Positions 54,101-62,617 of a DNA stretch of 64,000 nucleotides are shown in pieces. The notes beneath the pieces were generated by a model. It saw only the letters and a list, made by a program, of their open reading frames with translations. It was not told the origin of the DNA and ran no database searches. The stretch spans positions 60,830,759 through 60,894,758 of the forward strand of contig NC_087063.1 of the NCBI RefSeq assembly GCF_963678635.1. Direction: 5' to 3'. Source of the stretch: Symsagittifera roscoffensis. Lineage: Eukaryota > Xenacoelomorpha > Acoela > Convolutidae. A program made the translations under genes and the position numbers. How positions within the stretch are numbered: the stretch's first letter is position 1; each line of letters opens with the position of its first letter.

Positions 54101-54193
54101 GGTTGGGGCACGGCCCGCAACTCTCTGGACATGTTAGAGAAAGTTCTGGAAGACAGTGACGCTGAACATCAGGATGGAGAAATGATGGAGTGA
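51182..54193 (+). CDS. ORF2: conserved unknown protein in the env position (1003 aa)
   Basis: An intact ORF from an ATG in weak context (C at -3) to TGA. The protein is soluble-looking, with mixed helices, many Glu, Lys, Arg and Met, and a few Cys/His clusters (HPCVRTDLQ, EYPCHCLAQ, CCKP near the C-terminus). I see no signal peptide, membrane segment, furin site or glycosylation-rich ectodomain, so it does not look like an envelope. I recognise no enzyme or binding motif. A decayed copy lies in element 1 (23-3000), with differences mostly at third codon positions where I aligned them. The ORF is thus an old, constrained part of this element lineage. Expression may be from a spliced RNA. Function unknown. 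Confidence 0.87.
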   Translation: MLLAGLTVTATRSKKTARTLADTKLEMEVISQCGSGGLEDYRPSRINMAKLKLEDQLDVVEYSRITVPESVHMGDPAGGYVEMLKARNSARGHLMAWSEKRAMQEYLKGLTENSNFNRREYGTVMSSEANEIGLEKLLEISWRAALQKYFDETMNAPATVAAYLAHPCVRTDLQVRLAWCLMGIKKAEYEASNDSKSREQELELMEALRALISKDDSAIAWAKRKDALCFVRFVVDRIPSPVLGECIKIIRQKGVDCERNFLRALLELYQDMPLTVPSKESNDMESYRKLEEVRRYSNKELRVSRDLIEAARGQKEFATLGKLKSFQYVSGIPGMAYNPFVNEEAREAYFDYEQVTVLNFWVERIKEIGMLMVEQPKLGIILEERVVEPSIPELKGQVSFDCGSWDGPLKTSLVVMWELMKPSWCPHPNAGLIWDMTADVMLERDDDASLHDLAMIHHLLAMRLTKRKSNPSTELSEEGTSSNWLKQGTCLAQHSGMEGHVCNMGHCLITLSEQHRQLARLYGRLSMSDKSAMELVADCHGVTDVNLVTALGFCSMTSSIESLERLERAHELVTSLSVEIFPGALQTEQKIGGWREALENEMNLKDSEAYHRPTGSKYMVGSSSAPYCNSKYPTHMVVMDARTQQVLVDQLFSVPKCVRLARMSERSYDLLAKIFRAVPKRSEGELQDVVGEEFMRLNEGNVSEFQKQKASGALPTEFPTIEEKDDLHRILMEVEPLLGASGYRTRRNIVRTHGEYPCHCLAQTLWYPKRGNLILVWDVEELYSTGLPDQNQQVSIVVVSAMLAVRWLEANADTNQQETAVPTPEQLSNVKMSHELDLFRTTCKVLRIPKAIERIWSRQRLMPWFRAVMTSWMYERAKRHMSRNTEAYQSFQLDIGPGAYKRAFLTHRNAVTTAVKRVAGAPCVTEDEKKEVLRADLERNVSLCLHNSFCRNREQKVNVDLLPCCKPRLLEQEGWGTARNSLDMLEKVLEDSDAEHQDGEMME

Positions 54194-54940
54194 AGATGAC
54201 CAAAGAAGAGAAGAGAAGGAGAGAAAAACTTGATTGTCTTTGTGTGTAAAAACTTGAACAAATCAACCAAGTTTTGATTATTGAACTTGTTAAACTTTTT
54301 GTTTTGATCTAGTTTGGTCAGACCAAACTTTGAAAATGTTGCAATTGTTAAAATTGTTGAAATTGTTGATTTTAGTTATTACTATCTATGTATGTATATA
54401 AGGAACATAGGTGAGTATATTTACCTATTTATTCACGACTGAAGTTTTTAACCTGTGTAAGACACAAATTCACTGTGTGGCGACATGGTAAGTTTGAGTA
54501 AACTCGCTCGAGAAGGGTGGGTAACTCAATAACTTTCCTAGCCACAGAGTTTCTTAGTTTTAATATGGAAAGGACCGCATAAATGACTGATTATACTTGG
54601 TGAGTAGTGTTAAGTTAATTTTAACGGGTGCGTGGCCGTGCCACGTCCCACTTTTTAATCAGAGGCGAAAAGAAGTTTTTTGGCGAGATGATGTAAGTAG
54701 TCAGAAAAGAAATTTTATCTAGGACACTCCTCATGGTGCAAATTTTGTGAAAATGATGAAAGGCAGTGAGATGTAGTACGATGCCATTTGTGAACACGTA
54801 GTGAGTTGAGGTGGAGTAGATAAATTTCAATTTCTTATGCAATTTGTAAGATTGGTTACTGAAAACTGGATAACTACTTGACGATAACCCGGTGTTATGC
54901 GATCAATAGGGACATTGATGGAGACTTGTCCGGGGAGTAT
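54194..54940 (+). other. 3' UTR of element 2 with polypurine-tract candidate
   Basis: Collinear with 3001-3791 of element 1. Just before the LTR lies GTCCGGGGAGT (54928-54938), whose GGGGAG core is the likely plus-strand primer region. The same 11-mer recurs in ORF1. Confidence 0.65.
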
Positions 54941-55824
54941 GTGCCATTCTGCCAGATGACACAGCATAACCTTCCCGCGACAGAAAAAAAAGTGACTAAA
55001 GGCCTTATGAACAAAAAAGTGTTGCGACGGAGGGTCAGAATGTTCTAGAATTTTTATTTTTAAAATTTCGATTGGAAGAAGAACATTTCTGAGAAATAGA
55101 AAAAAGACGGCCATTTTGAATAAAAAAGACGAAAATCAGAACCACGATAGAGATTGTGAAGAACAGTTGTATCAGAGACAGAAAAACACGGAGCCTCTTA
55201 TCGTGGCAAAAACACACGATAAGGACCTTAGCGACAGATATTTGTGGAGACGGAGGCTTCAGTGGGGGGAAGAGAAATACCACGGAACCCTCCCGGGACA
55301 CGAAATATAAGAGATAAGAGTGTTATCTCAAGAAAATCACGGGAGCGGAGGCTTGGTCCCCCAGAGACTGTCTATGTGAAGGGACTGTATAAACTAACTT
55401 TAACAGCTGCTGTAATGTCCTAGATCTTAATTAAACACCGATATTATTTGATATTTCAGGACATGAGTAGATAGAAAAAGGGAAAAGGTCAATCCATCTC
55501 CAATGGATTTAATATAAAACTGTCACACAAAAACATGTTAAAATAGGTTGTTCGAGCCGTGTTTTTAATGACAATCACGTAGTCTGAGGATCCGAGACTC
55601 AGCTATGTGGTTGTGTTCGCATGTAAACGAAAGCTGATCAAAAGTCGTTTGACTGATGGCCTAAAAATGGTAACTTTTTACTTTGCCCTAGACAGACCAG
55701 AAAACCAACTGGCAAGGTCGAGACGGTGAAAAACGAGTAGAATTAAGGTAACTGACGCCTGCCAGTCGTTAATAGGTACTTTTTCTACGCTCCGTCGCTG
55801 TGTGATATTTGGGCGAATGTTACA
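54941..55824 (+). repeat. 3' LTR of element 2 (884 bp)
   Basis: Pairs with 37407-38290 at a constant offset of 17534, with three substitutions and no indels seen. Confidence 0.93.
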
Positions 55825-55828
55825 CGAT
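55825..55828. repeat. Target site duplication CGAT, right
   Basis: Matches 37403-37406. Four bases agrees with the usual 4-6 bp for gypsy integrases. Confidence 0.6.
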
Positions 55829-56335
55829 TAAGTGGTTTTGCTGTTATGTTAACTGGTCTGTTAAGGTGATATTAGGTGGGTTGAGTTGCATTTTTTCAGC
55901 GTCAGGTTTTTTCTGTGTGTTGTATGGTTACAACCGCCCTAGTTAATTCCCAACCCTATTGTAAGGCACCTGCGTGGGTGTGCGTATGGTGTTCATCCTA
56001 GGAGCTATTTCATTTCATCACGCGCTTCGCATACTTATCCTACCGTTGCCAAAGCGCGCGAAAGAGACTTGCTTCATAAAACCCGGTTTAAATTTGAACT
56101 TCAACGCTAAGGAGACGCAGAAGACTATTCAGTTCTATATGCATCACTTTCTATCGTCACGAATTGACCTTGTCATTTGGCACGACTCCATTAATAATTC
56201 CACAAGTAAGCAGAGCAGTAAAATTAACCGTATACTAAGTACTGAGTTACTCGCATATTTGTTTATCAGGTATAAGCAAAAACTTGTGCAACCGTTTACT
56301 ACCAACGAAGCGGTACTGAGGATAGTGTAGGGCAA

Positions 56336-56860
56336 TTAATTGAAACAAGTATTCTCGTGCTTGACGCTGCAACAATTGATGAAACGTCGGATAGCACCAA
56401 TGTCCAGACGTTGATTCTTTGCGACGGAGCATCTACACATTCGTCGGATTCCGCATCTTTCGCTAGCTGCTTGAAATTGGTTGGTGAACCAGTCCACATA
56501 TCCATCAGTGGTTTCAAGGCCATAAAAGTCATCGAACATCAGCGAGCCAAATTTAATGCCTCGTCTGAACCTAATAACACCAATTTATCTTTCATTATGG
56601 CGGCTGATGTCAAAGAGAACATTTACATTGGTACAGAATGTATAAATACACCTGAGTTGCAGGATAAATATCCTCAATTAGCTCCAATGAAACCCTTACA
56701 GTACAATTATAAAGACATAGTAGTTATCTTAGGACAAGATTACTACCATGCCATTCGCCCAATTTAGTTCCTCTTAGAAGAAGACTCTAACTCTCCATGT
56801 TCCGTTCGCCTACCGATAGGTTGGGTCATTAGTGGTCCGTGACCGCCGTCCGCCGGGTTA
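56336..56860 (+). pseudogene. BEL/Pao protease region
   Basis: The reading ILCDGASTHSSDSASFASC has the DGAS-THS form of BEL/Pao aspartic proteases (D-G-[AG]-S). EPVHISISGFKAIKV and ILGQDYYHAIRPI follow, then after a stop VRLPIGWVISGP, which matches the LGWxLSG end of the region. Confidence 0.78.
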
Positions 56861-56940
56861 ACTTTTTCGTGCTTCAAGTGTGTTGATGATGATTCTTCTT
56901 TAACTGACCAGATAAAGTCTTGGTATAAAAATGGAATGCT

Positions 56941-57420
56941 ATGGAGCCTTTAAACAAGTCAATGCCCGTTCTGCCGCGGATAAACGCGTTTTATCCGTCT
57001 TAAGAACCAAAAATTTCCGTGATCGCAAAAGATTCATCGTGTCTATGCTTTGGCCTGACAACAATGCTAGCCTACCTATTAATTATCACTAATCGCATGC
57101 TCAATTTAAAACGTTGGAGCGAAGATTAAGCAAAGACCCAGAGTACCGCAAAACATAGGCAGATACAAAAACGGAGGACATCAAGAAAGGTGATTACTTT
57201 ATTGTCGAGCCCCGTGATCCACGTTCACGAACTGATCGCGAATGGTATCTTCCGCACCACCCAGTTATAATTCCGAATAAGCAGCGCAAGGTTCGTGAAA
57301 TCCTTAACGATAAATCTTTTACTATTGATGTGTCCAGATTTACTCTAAAACCTGATATTCAGACGATTGCGCTTCCTACAGCACAAGTACGCCGTCACCG
57401 AGGATATAGAGCACAAATAC
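56941..57420 (+). pseudogene. BEL/Pao RT N-terminal region
   Basis: Contains VSMLWPDNNASLPINY, LERRLSKDPEYRK, EDIKKGDYFIVEPRD and REWYLPHHPVIIPNKQRKV. The YLPHHPV motif with following PNK is diagnostic of BEL/Pao RT. The YxDD part is missing: at 57420 the sequence becomes unrecognised, with an ORF at 57469-57747 resembling part of the later thumb region (ILGLIWDLIGDTL). Confidence 0.78.
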
Positions 57421-57959
57421 GCCATCTACTTTGAAAACATCTAGCAAGCAGTTAAAGTTAGGTGGGACTTGATGAAGTTGCTTAAATTAGGTGGCTTTGT
57501 TTTGACTAAGCTTGTCAGTAATGTTAAAAAAATAAGTTTCGCAATGAACCCCGAACTCAATGAAACGGCTTCATCGGTTAAGGAAATATGTAATGCTGAA
57601 CAATCGTCGCATGTCTTAGGTCTTATATGGGATCTTATAGGTGACACCTTGGTTGTTAGCAGAGGTGTTGATCGCCCTCTCGGTGAGGCAATAACTCAAC
57701 AAACCGTTTTGAGTTCTGTATTTCGGCATTCGACTGTAGTGGGTTAGTGGCGCCGTAGACCGTAATGGCTCGTCTTTTACTTAAAGTCATTTCGCGACAT
57801 AGTAGCAAAAATAGGATGATGATTTACTGGAAGAGATTAGAGAAAACTTCCTGAGTGGCACTCCGGCCTCTCTCTGTTAAGTTAACTGACACTTCTCTGT
57901 CGTTATTTCATCGAACATGTGGATCGCATCGAGCTTCACATGTTCGGTGATAGCTCGCA

Positions 57960-58265
57960 GGATGTTTTCTGCGCCGTCAGGTTTTAGCGAGCGCGACTCA
58001 TAAGCTCGCACAAAACTGAAATCTCTTTTGTCTTCGATAAAGCGCGTTTTGTGTCAATGAAAGCGTTGTCAATACCCAAGTTAGAACGTAAAGATGCTCT
58101 ACTAAAGATAGCCACACGGTTGAAAGTCGAAATTGTGAATGCACGTACAGTTAAAATGAAAAATATCTTTATGTGGACAGATAACAACGCCGTACTGCAG
58201 TGGCTTAGTTTTAATTTTAAAGTGAACAGTCTGCGTCGAAAGGTTCATCGGCGAAATACTTGAAT
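57960..58265 (+). pseudogene. BEL/Pao RNase H scrap
   Basis: SRAQLISSHKTE-like and SKARFVSMKALSIPKLERKDALLKIA readings precede MWTDNNAVLQWLSFNFKVN, where BEL/Pao RNase H has a conserved W-T/S-D-S motif. Confidence 0.7.
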
Positions 58266-58455
58266 CTACCACCATGGACGAGTGGAACAATGTCCTGAGC
58301 GGCAATAATCCAGCTGATACCGGCAGACGGGATTTTTTCTGCGGAAGCCTTCAAGAATAGCACCAAGTGTGATACCAAGAGCCCTATTTTGCTTGACACG
58401 CTGCATAAATTGATTCGTTTTTTTATGGTCCTGAGCATTTTCATCAAGGGACTAC

Positions 58456-59010
58456 ATGCACTCCGTGATTAACTTAAAACACGCTATACTGGGGTTGCGT
58501 CTACTGCTGAAGTCTACTGAAAACCATTGCGTTACATGTCGAAAACGGAAAGCAATCATGGTCATACCGATTATGGCCAATTTACCTGTAGAACGCCTCG
58601 GTTATAAGCAGCCACCTTTTTCCTTCACAGGCTTTGACTAATTTGGACTATGTTTCAATTCGAAGGAGCACTGAGAAAAATGGGACTTTCTTTTAACTTG
58701 CCTCACCACCAGGGCTGTACATCTCAAGGTGGTGCCATCACTAGACCCGAGCTCATATGTAATGGGCATCGAGCGTTTCATCGCGCGCCGTGCTAAACCC
58801 AGCACTTTTTGGTCGGATAACGGAACGAATTTTGATGGTGGAGAAAAGAAATTTCTGGTATGTATCAAAAACTGAAATAACATGGCTCCAACAGTCTTGC
58901 ACATAAAGGTGTAACCTGGAAGGTTAACCCTCCCTCCAGAGCACTCCATAATGGTGACTCTTGGGAGCGCCTCTTCCGAAACGTTAAACGTGCACTCCAC
59001 GATATACAAG
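58456..59010 (+). pseudogene. BEL/Pao integrase region
   Basis: CVTCRKRKAIMVIPIMANLP and VERLGYKQPPFSFTGFD, then after frame breaks VMGIERFIARRAKPSTFWSD and NGTNFDGG. This is the zinc-binding end, the first part of the core, and the second catalytic Asp (SDNGTNF). Confidence 0.78.
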
Positions 59011-59159
59011 GCAGTAGGTTGGTGACAGAAGAAGAAGTACTAGGAATAAAACTCTGCTTACAAAGCCAGCTTTGAATGAAAGGACGATCACCCAGTTAAG
59101 TATTGATTCATGTAATTTTGGTAACTTTAACCTGCAGCCATTTTTTGTTAGGAAAGAAC

Positions 59160-59520
59160 GCCGCATGCTTTCCTTTGATCTCTCCTGATGAAAACTTCCA
59201 TCATACGAAAAGGTACGCTGACGCTGTATGGTCTCGTTGGCTACGAGAATAATTCCATTTACTTAACAAGCGTGCGAAGTGGACCGTTCTTCTCATGTGA
59301 TCTCCTATGGGATCTTGTGTGACGAGATCCCATACGAGACGAATTTGAGATTGTTCTCGTGTGATCTCGTATGGGTGGTTGAGCCCGACAACCCGCAAGG
59401 ATATTACACTCTCGCTCAAATCGTTAAACTTAAGTACGGCAAAGACGGATGCACACGTTCCACCCTCACTAAGACAGCCACAAGTGAACTTACCCCTTGA
59501 CCATTAAGCTCGCCCCAGTT
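59160..59520 (+). pseudogene. BEL/Pao C-terminal (DUF5641-type) region
   Basis: Readings KRYADAVWSRWLREY and DNPQGYYTLAQIVKLKYGKD, then GCTRSTLTKTATSELT and KLAPVLPS. They follow the W..RW..EYL, then G.I..V..G.D...R...V pattern that ends BEL/Pao integrases. It is interrupted by the inverted-repeat insert at 59279-59380. Confidence 0.7.
59279..59380. repeat. Inverted/direct repeat of TCTCGTATGGGATC type
   Basis: TCTCCTATGGGATC pairs with GAGATCCCATACGAGA, and a direct copy (GTGATCTCGTATGGGT) follows. The result is a hairpin-capable insert inside the BEL/Pao C-terminal region. Confidence 0.55.
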
Positions 59521-59549
59521 CTTCCGTCTTTGTGGGCGGAAGATGTTTG

Positions 59550-60790
59550 AGCGCAAAATTAAATGCAGATAACGAAAGGAAACTGCGAACGTAATTAAGA
59601 GTGAAAAGCTTGTACTATTACAGGACTATAGCCTAATGTAGATGACAACGGTCAAACCACTGTTCGATTGGGTTCGAATTCTCCCATACGCTAACCTTTA
59701 TACATGCATACTCGAGGGGCTATATACCCATTTGACCGTTTTTAACCGTTCTTTCTCTCTAACACGGTTTAGACATGATTAAGTCTGACCTCCAAAAAAG
59801 TGCAATTTGTTTCAAGGACAAATAACCTTGTTTTGGGAGCTTGCTTTCAGTTTGCAGCTATAAATTGTTGTTGTTATTATCGATTAGAAATGCCGAAATT
59901 GATCGTCTGGATAATTATTTACCGAAGAATTACTCTTTATAATTCGAGTGTTTAACTGATTATTTTTAGTTTTTTTTTTGATTTTGAAGCACACATTCAG
60001 ACAATTAGAGGATAGAATTGCACACTGACACATTGTTATTCTATAAATCAGTGGGAAAAATTTTTTACTTGTTTTTGTTCCGTCTGCCTTTCTATCTAGA
60101 GGCCGAAAAGGATGATAAATTAGGTTTAGATTTTACAGAGCACCATCAAGCGTCGCAATGAAGCCCTTATATTTTAAACTTAATGTTTTTATAAAGTTTA
60201 GCTCAGATGAAACAAAAAAAACGGTTTGAAGATATTATGATTAATATTCGATTACATATGTTATTTTTGGCCAGTCTCTATAAGACATAACATTTCAAAT
60301 ATATCACACAAAAATGGTTTTTTAATTTGATTTTTTTAATGTAAATAAAATCTAGTTCATTGTTAGCTACTAAAATATGGAGTTTTTTCTGGAGATCAGT
60401 CACTTAACAGATTGTTTTCAGTTTCTTCTAATTTGCCCTTTAGCTTCGTTCCATAAAACTAGATTTCTGTTTTTTTTTACACTTTGTTTTGTTCTTTTTC
60501 TGCGTTTCTTGGCAATTTATCATCTTGTTTTCTAACCAACCCTAACCCACACCTTCAGTGCATCCTCTACCAAGTTTACCGCCTTTCTTTCCGCCCAAAA
60601 TGGACCCTATCAACCTCTCAATTGGCCTCCCGCTCGCCAAGTTCCACTGTGATCCACTTTTCCCTCATATTTGCGTTCATCAACTTGTTTTCAAGCTTCC
60701 AATCAAGCCCTCTCCCAGAAGAAGGAAAAAGAGGAGCGTTGCGTGCAATTTTGATAGGACGAAGACACGATTGTGAGAATGATTTTGATC
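59550..60790 (+). repeat. Repeat family Y, fourth and longest copy
   Basis: 59550-59960 aligns with 35776-36190, and 60030-60790 aligns with 32580-33330. It shows the order of the whole family in one piece. The start follows the BEL/Pao remnant by a few bases. Confidence 0.72.
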
Positions 60791-61796
60791 ATAAGTGTAG
60801 GGGTGTGCACACTTGAAGGGAGGGAGGGAGGGAGGGACGCGATTGGGTGGACTATAAACATGAGGGGCTGGAGAGTTATTGTGGGATGATAAGAGCGGTG
60901 AGTGACGGGGAAGGTTTTTTCTGCATGCTCTTTTGCAGTGATTGTGGTGGGAGGGGGGGGGGGGTTGCTGAGCGTGCTGAAATGCTGGAACGGGGAGGGG
61001 GATGAACCCAAAGCGGGATACGCGTATGAAAAATACTTCAAAAATATCAACGTATAAATGAAATGCTTGTCTTTATGCTTAATTTTTGGGTTTCGTAGCG
61101 CTACAATATCTGCGGATTATTAAAAAAATAGTTAGTGCAAAATTCTTAACTGATAGTTTCCAATAGTTTAATTTTATGAGGACTATATTTTCCAAATCGA
61201 GTTTTTTTTCTCAATTCTGAGGTTCTAAATTCTGATGTTCTATTTGCTACTCTTTCTGAGACCAGGTATGGCCACATTTCTGTGGAATGGGGAAATGCTT
61301 TCAAATATCAAAAACCTTGAAACTTTGGAAAGCATCTCAATTAAGTTTTCCAAGTGAAATAGAGAGTTGCAACTACAAGCCAAAATTAAAGGGAGACAGT
61401 TTTAAAATTGTTGGCCTAGAGGGTTTGGCTTATGGGGGAGTGATTGCCAAAGAAGGAGCAGTGTAGAAAATTTTAGGAATATCAGTTAGGCTTCATGGAA
61501 ATTTTTATATCTTAGTTGTTTTGCATTATTTTAAAATTTAAAAGTTGTCCATGGAATAAACGAACTTGTTTCGGTATAAATGCGAAGTTTGTTAATTGGA
61601 CATCCCTTATCTTTGTGACTAGTTATATTGACAATTGTTTTCAAAAAATTTCAATTACTTTTTCAATTTGTTTTTGTAGCAGCCTTTTTGTCTACAAAAT
61701 CTTTGCATGATATTTTTTTCTTTAGGAAACTGTTTAAAATGCTGATTCTGAGATTATCTATCAAGACCAGCCGTACCCCGGGGGATTTTCTGTGCA
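60791..61796. other. Spacer with G-rich microsatellites
   Basis: (GGGA)n at about 60818-60836 and a G run near 60951-60964; the minus strand is correspondingly Pro/Ser-rich and not credible as protein. Otherwise AT-rich. Confidence 0.6.
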
Positions 61797-61973
61797 AGAT
61801 CTGAAATTCTTTATTTCTTACATAAGTTGATTCTCAGATCTGAAATTCTTTATTTCAGATCTTAATAAGAATTTATAAATTTCAGATCTGAAATTTGGAT
61901 ATGAAATGAAAAATTTCAGATCTGAAATAACCTCGAAAAACAAAATTTTGGATCTGAAATCAGATCTGAGAAA
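61797..61973. repeat. Cluster of TTTCAGATCTGAAA palindromes
   Basis: Six or seven full or half palindromes built on ATTTCAGATCTGAAAT in about 177 bp (near 61799, 61836, 61853, 61881, 61913 and 61950-61970), with 15-35 bp spacing. Confidence 0.85.
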
Positions 61974-62500
61974 TCGGTTTTTACATTATAATTTATGCAT
62001 TTCGAGCAAAAAATGGAGTTTTCATTTTCTGATGATTCTGCTATACAAAATTATGTTTAGATTAACTAGCGGTCAAAAAACTTCTAAATATTTTCACAAA
62101 CAGTGTTTTTTTGAAATAAATTTTTTGTTCAACTGTGTTAAAAAGTTTTCAAAAACTGTTAGAAGACAGTAAAATTTTTGATTTTCATTCGCTACTAATG
62201 CGTTTCCATTGTACATCGCATGCTTGGGGTAACATAATTCGGTAGTCTCCAACTTGAGGCTTTGCTGAGTACCTGCTGGTAGCTAGCAGAAGCTTAAAAA
62301 AATCAAAAATACCAAAAACTGCCCGGGATGACCAAAATGTGGAAGCCATGAACAATTGCCGACGTATTTTTATGTTAAAATAACACATTTTCCATGCATG
62401 ACGCGACGTATGATTCCACATTTTTTAAAGTATGGGGGACTTCAAATTAGACAATATTGATACTTTTACTAGGCCTGTTGATAATTTATATCTCACCATG
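61974..62500. other. AT-rich spacer
   Basis: Nothing recognised apart from a GCATGACGCGACGTATG word near 62395 that resembles the repeat unit just downstream. Confidence 0.5.
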
Positions 62501-62501
62501 G

Positions 62502-62617
62502 AAGCTTGCAATGTATGGGTACTATGGTATCATGCATGGCGCGAAGTATGGTTCCTATGGTACCATGCCTGGCTTGACGTATGGATACCATGGAAACATA
62601 TATGGCGCTACATATGA
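62502..62617. repeat. Minisatellite of ~33-bp units rich in CCATGG/GGTACC/CATATG words
   Basis: About three and a half units of the form GTATGGNTMCYATGGTANCATG followed by CMTGGCGCGA. Translated, it gives a Trp-rich repeat, but no gene context supports a protein. Confidence 0.75.

Larger units (their letters stand above)
37407..55824 (+). mobile_element. Element 2: apparently complete 18.4-kb Ty3/gypsy-type LTR retrotransposon
   Basis: The order is 884-bp LTR, candidate primer-binding site, 3.1-kb leader, ORF1 (Gag-Pol with extra domains, 3160 aa), ORF2 (1003 aa, unknown), 3' UTR, purine-rich tract and 884-bp LTR. RT, RNase H, integrase order and the YVDD and GPY/F motifs place it in Ty3/gypsy (Metaviridae). 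Both ORFs are open, the LTRs differ at three positions (37952/55486, 38171/55705, 38263/55797), and a candidate 4-bp target duplication is present. It is therefore young and possibly active. At 18.4 kb it is two to three times the usual gypsy length; the excess is the leader, ORF1 extensions and ORF2. Confidence 0.93.
55974..59550 (+). mobile_element. Decayed BEL/Pao retrotransposon
   Basis: Read in order on the plus strand: protease region, RT N-terminal region, RNase H scrap, integrase zinc-binding to core segment, and C-terminal DUF5641-type region. The parts lie in different frames with many stops. No LTR pair was established. The 118-codon ORF at 55974-56330 upstream is unrecognised and may be part of it. 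Confidence 0.8.

Noticed and set aside
51182-54193. ORF2 as an envelope glycoprotein
   Set aside because: Position suggests env, but there is no signal peptide, fusion peptide, furin-type site or transmembrane helix.
60703-61050. 115-codon Pro/Ser-rich minus-strand ORF
   Set aside because: Produced by (GGGA)n and G-run microsatellites; no start context or homologous copy.
61797-61973. CRISPR-like array from the repeated palindrome
   Set aside because: Spacing is irregular, repeats are partial, and the genome is eukaryotic.
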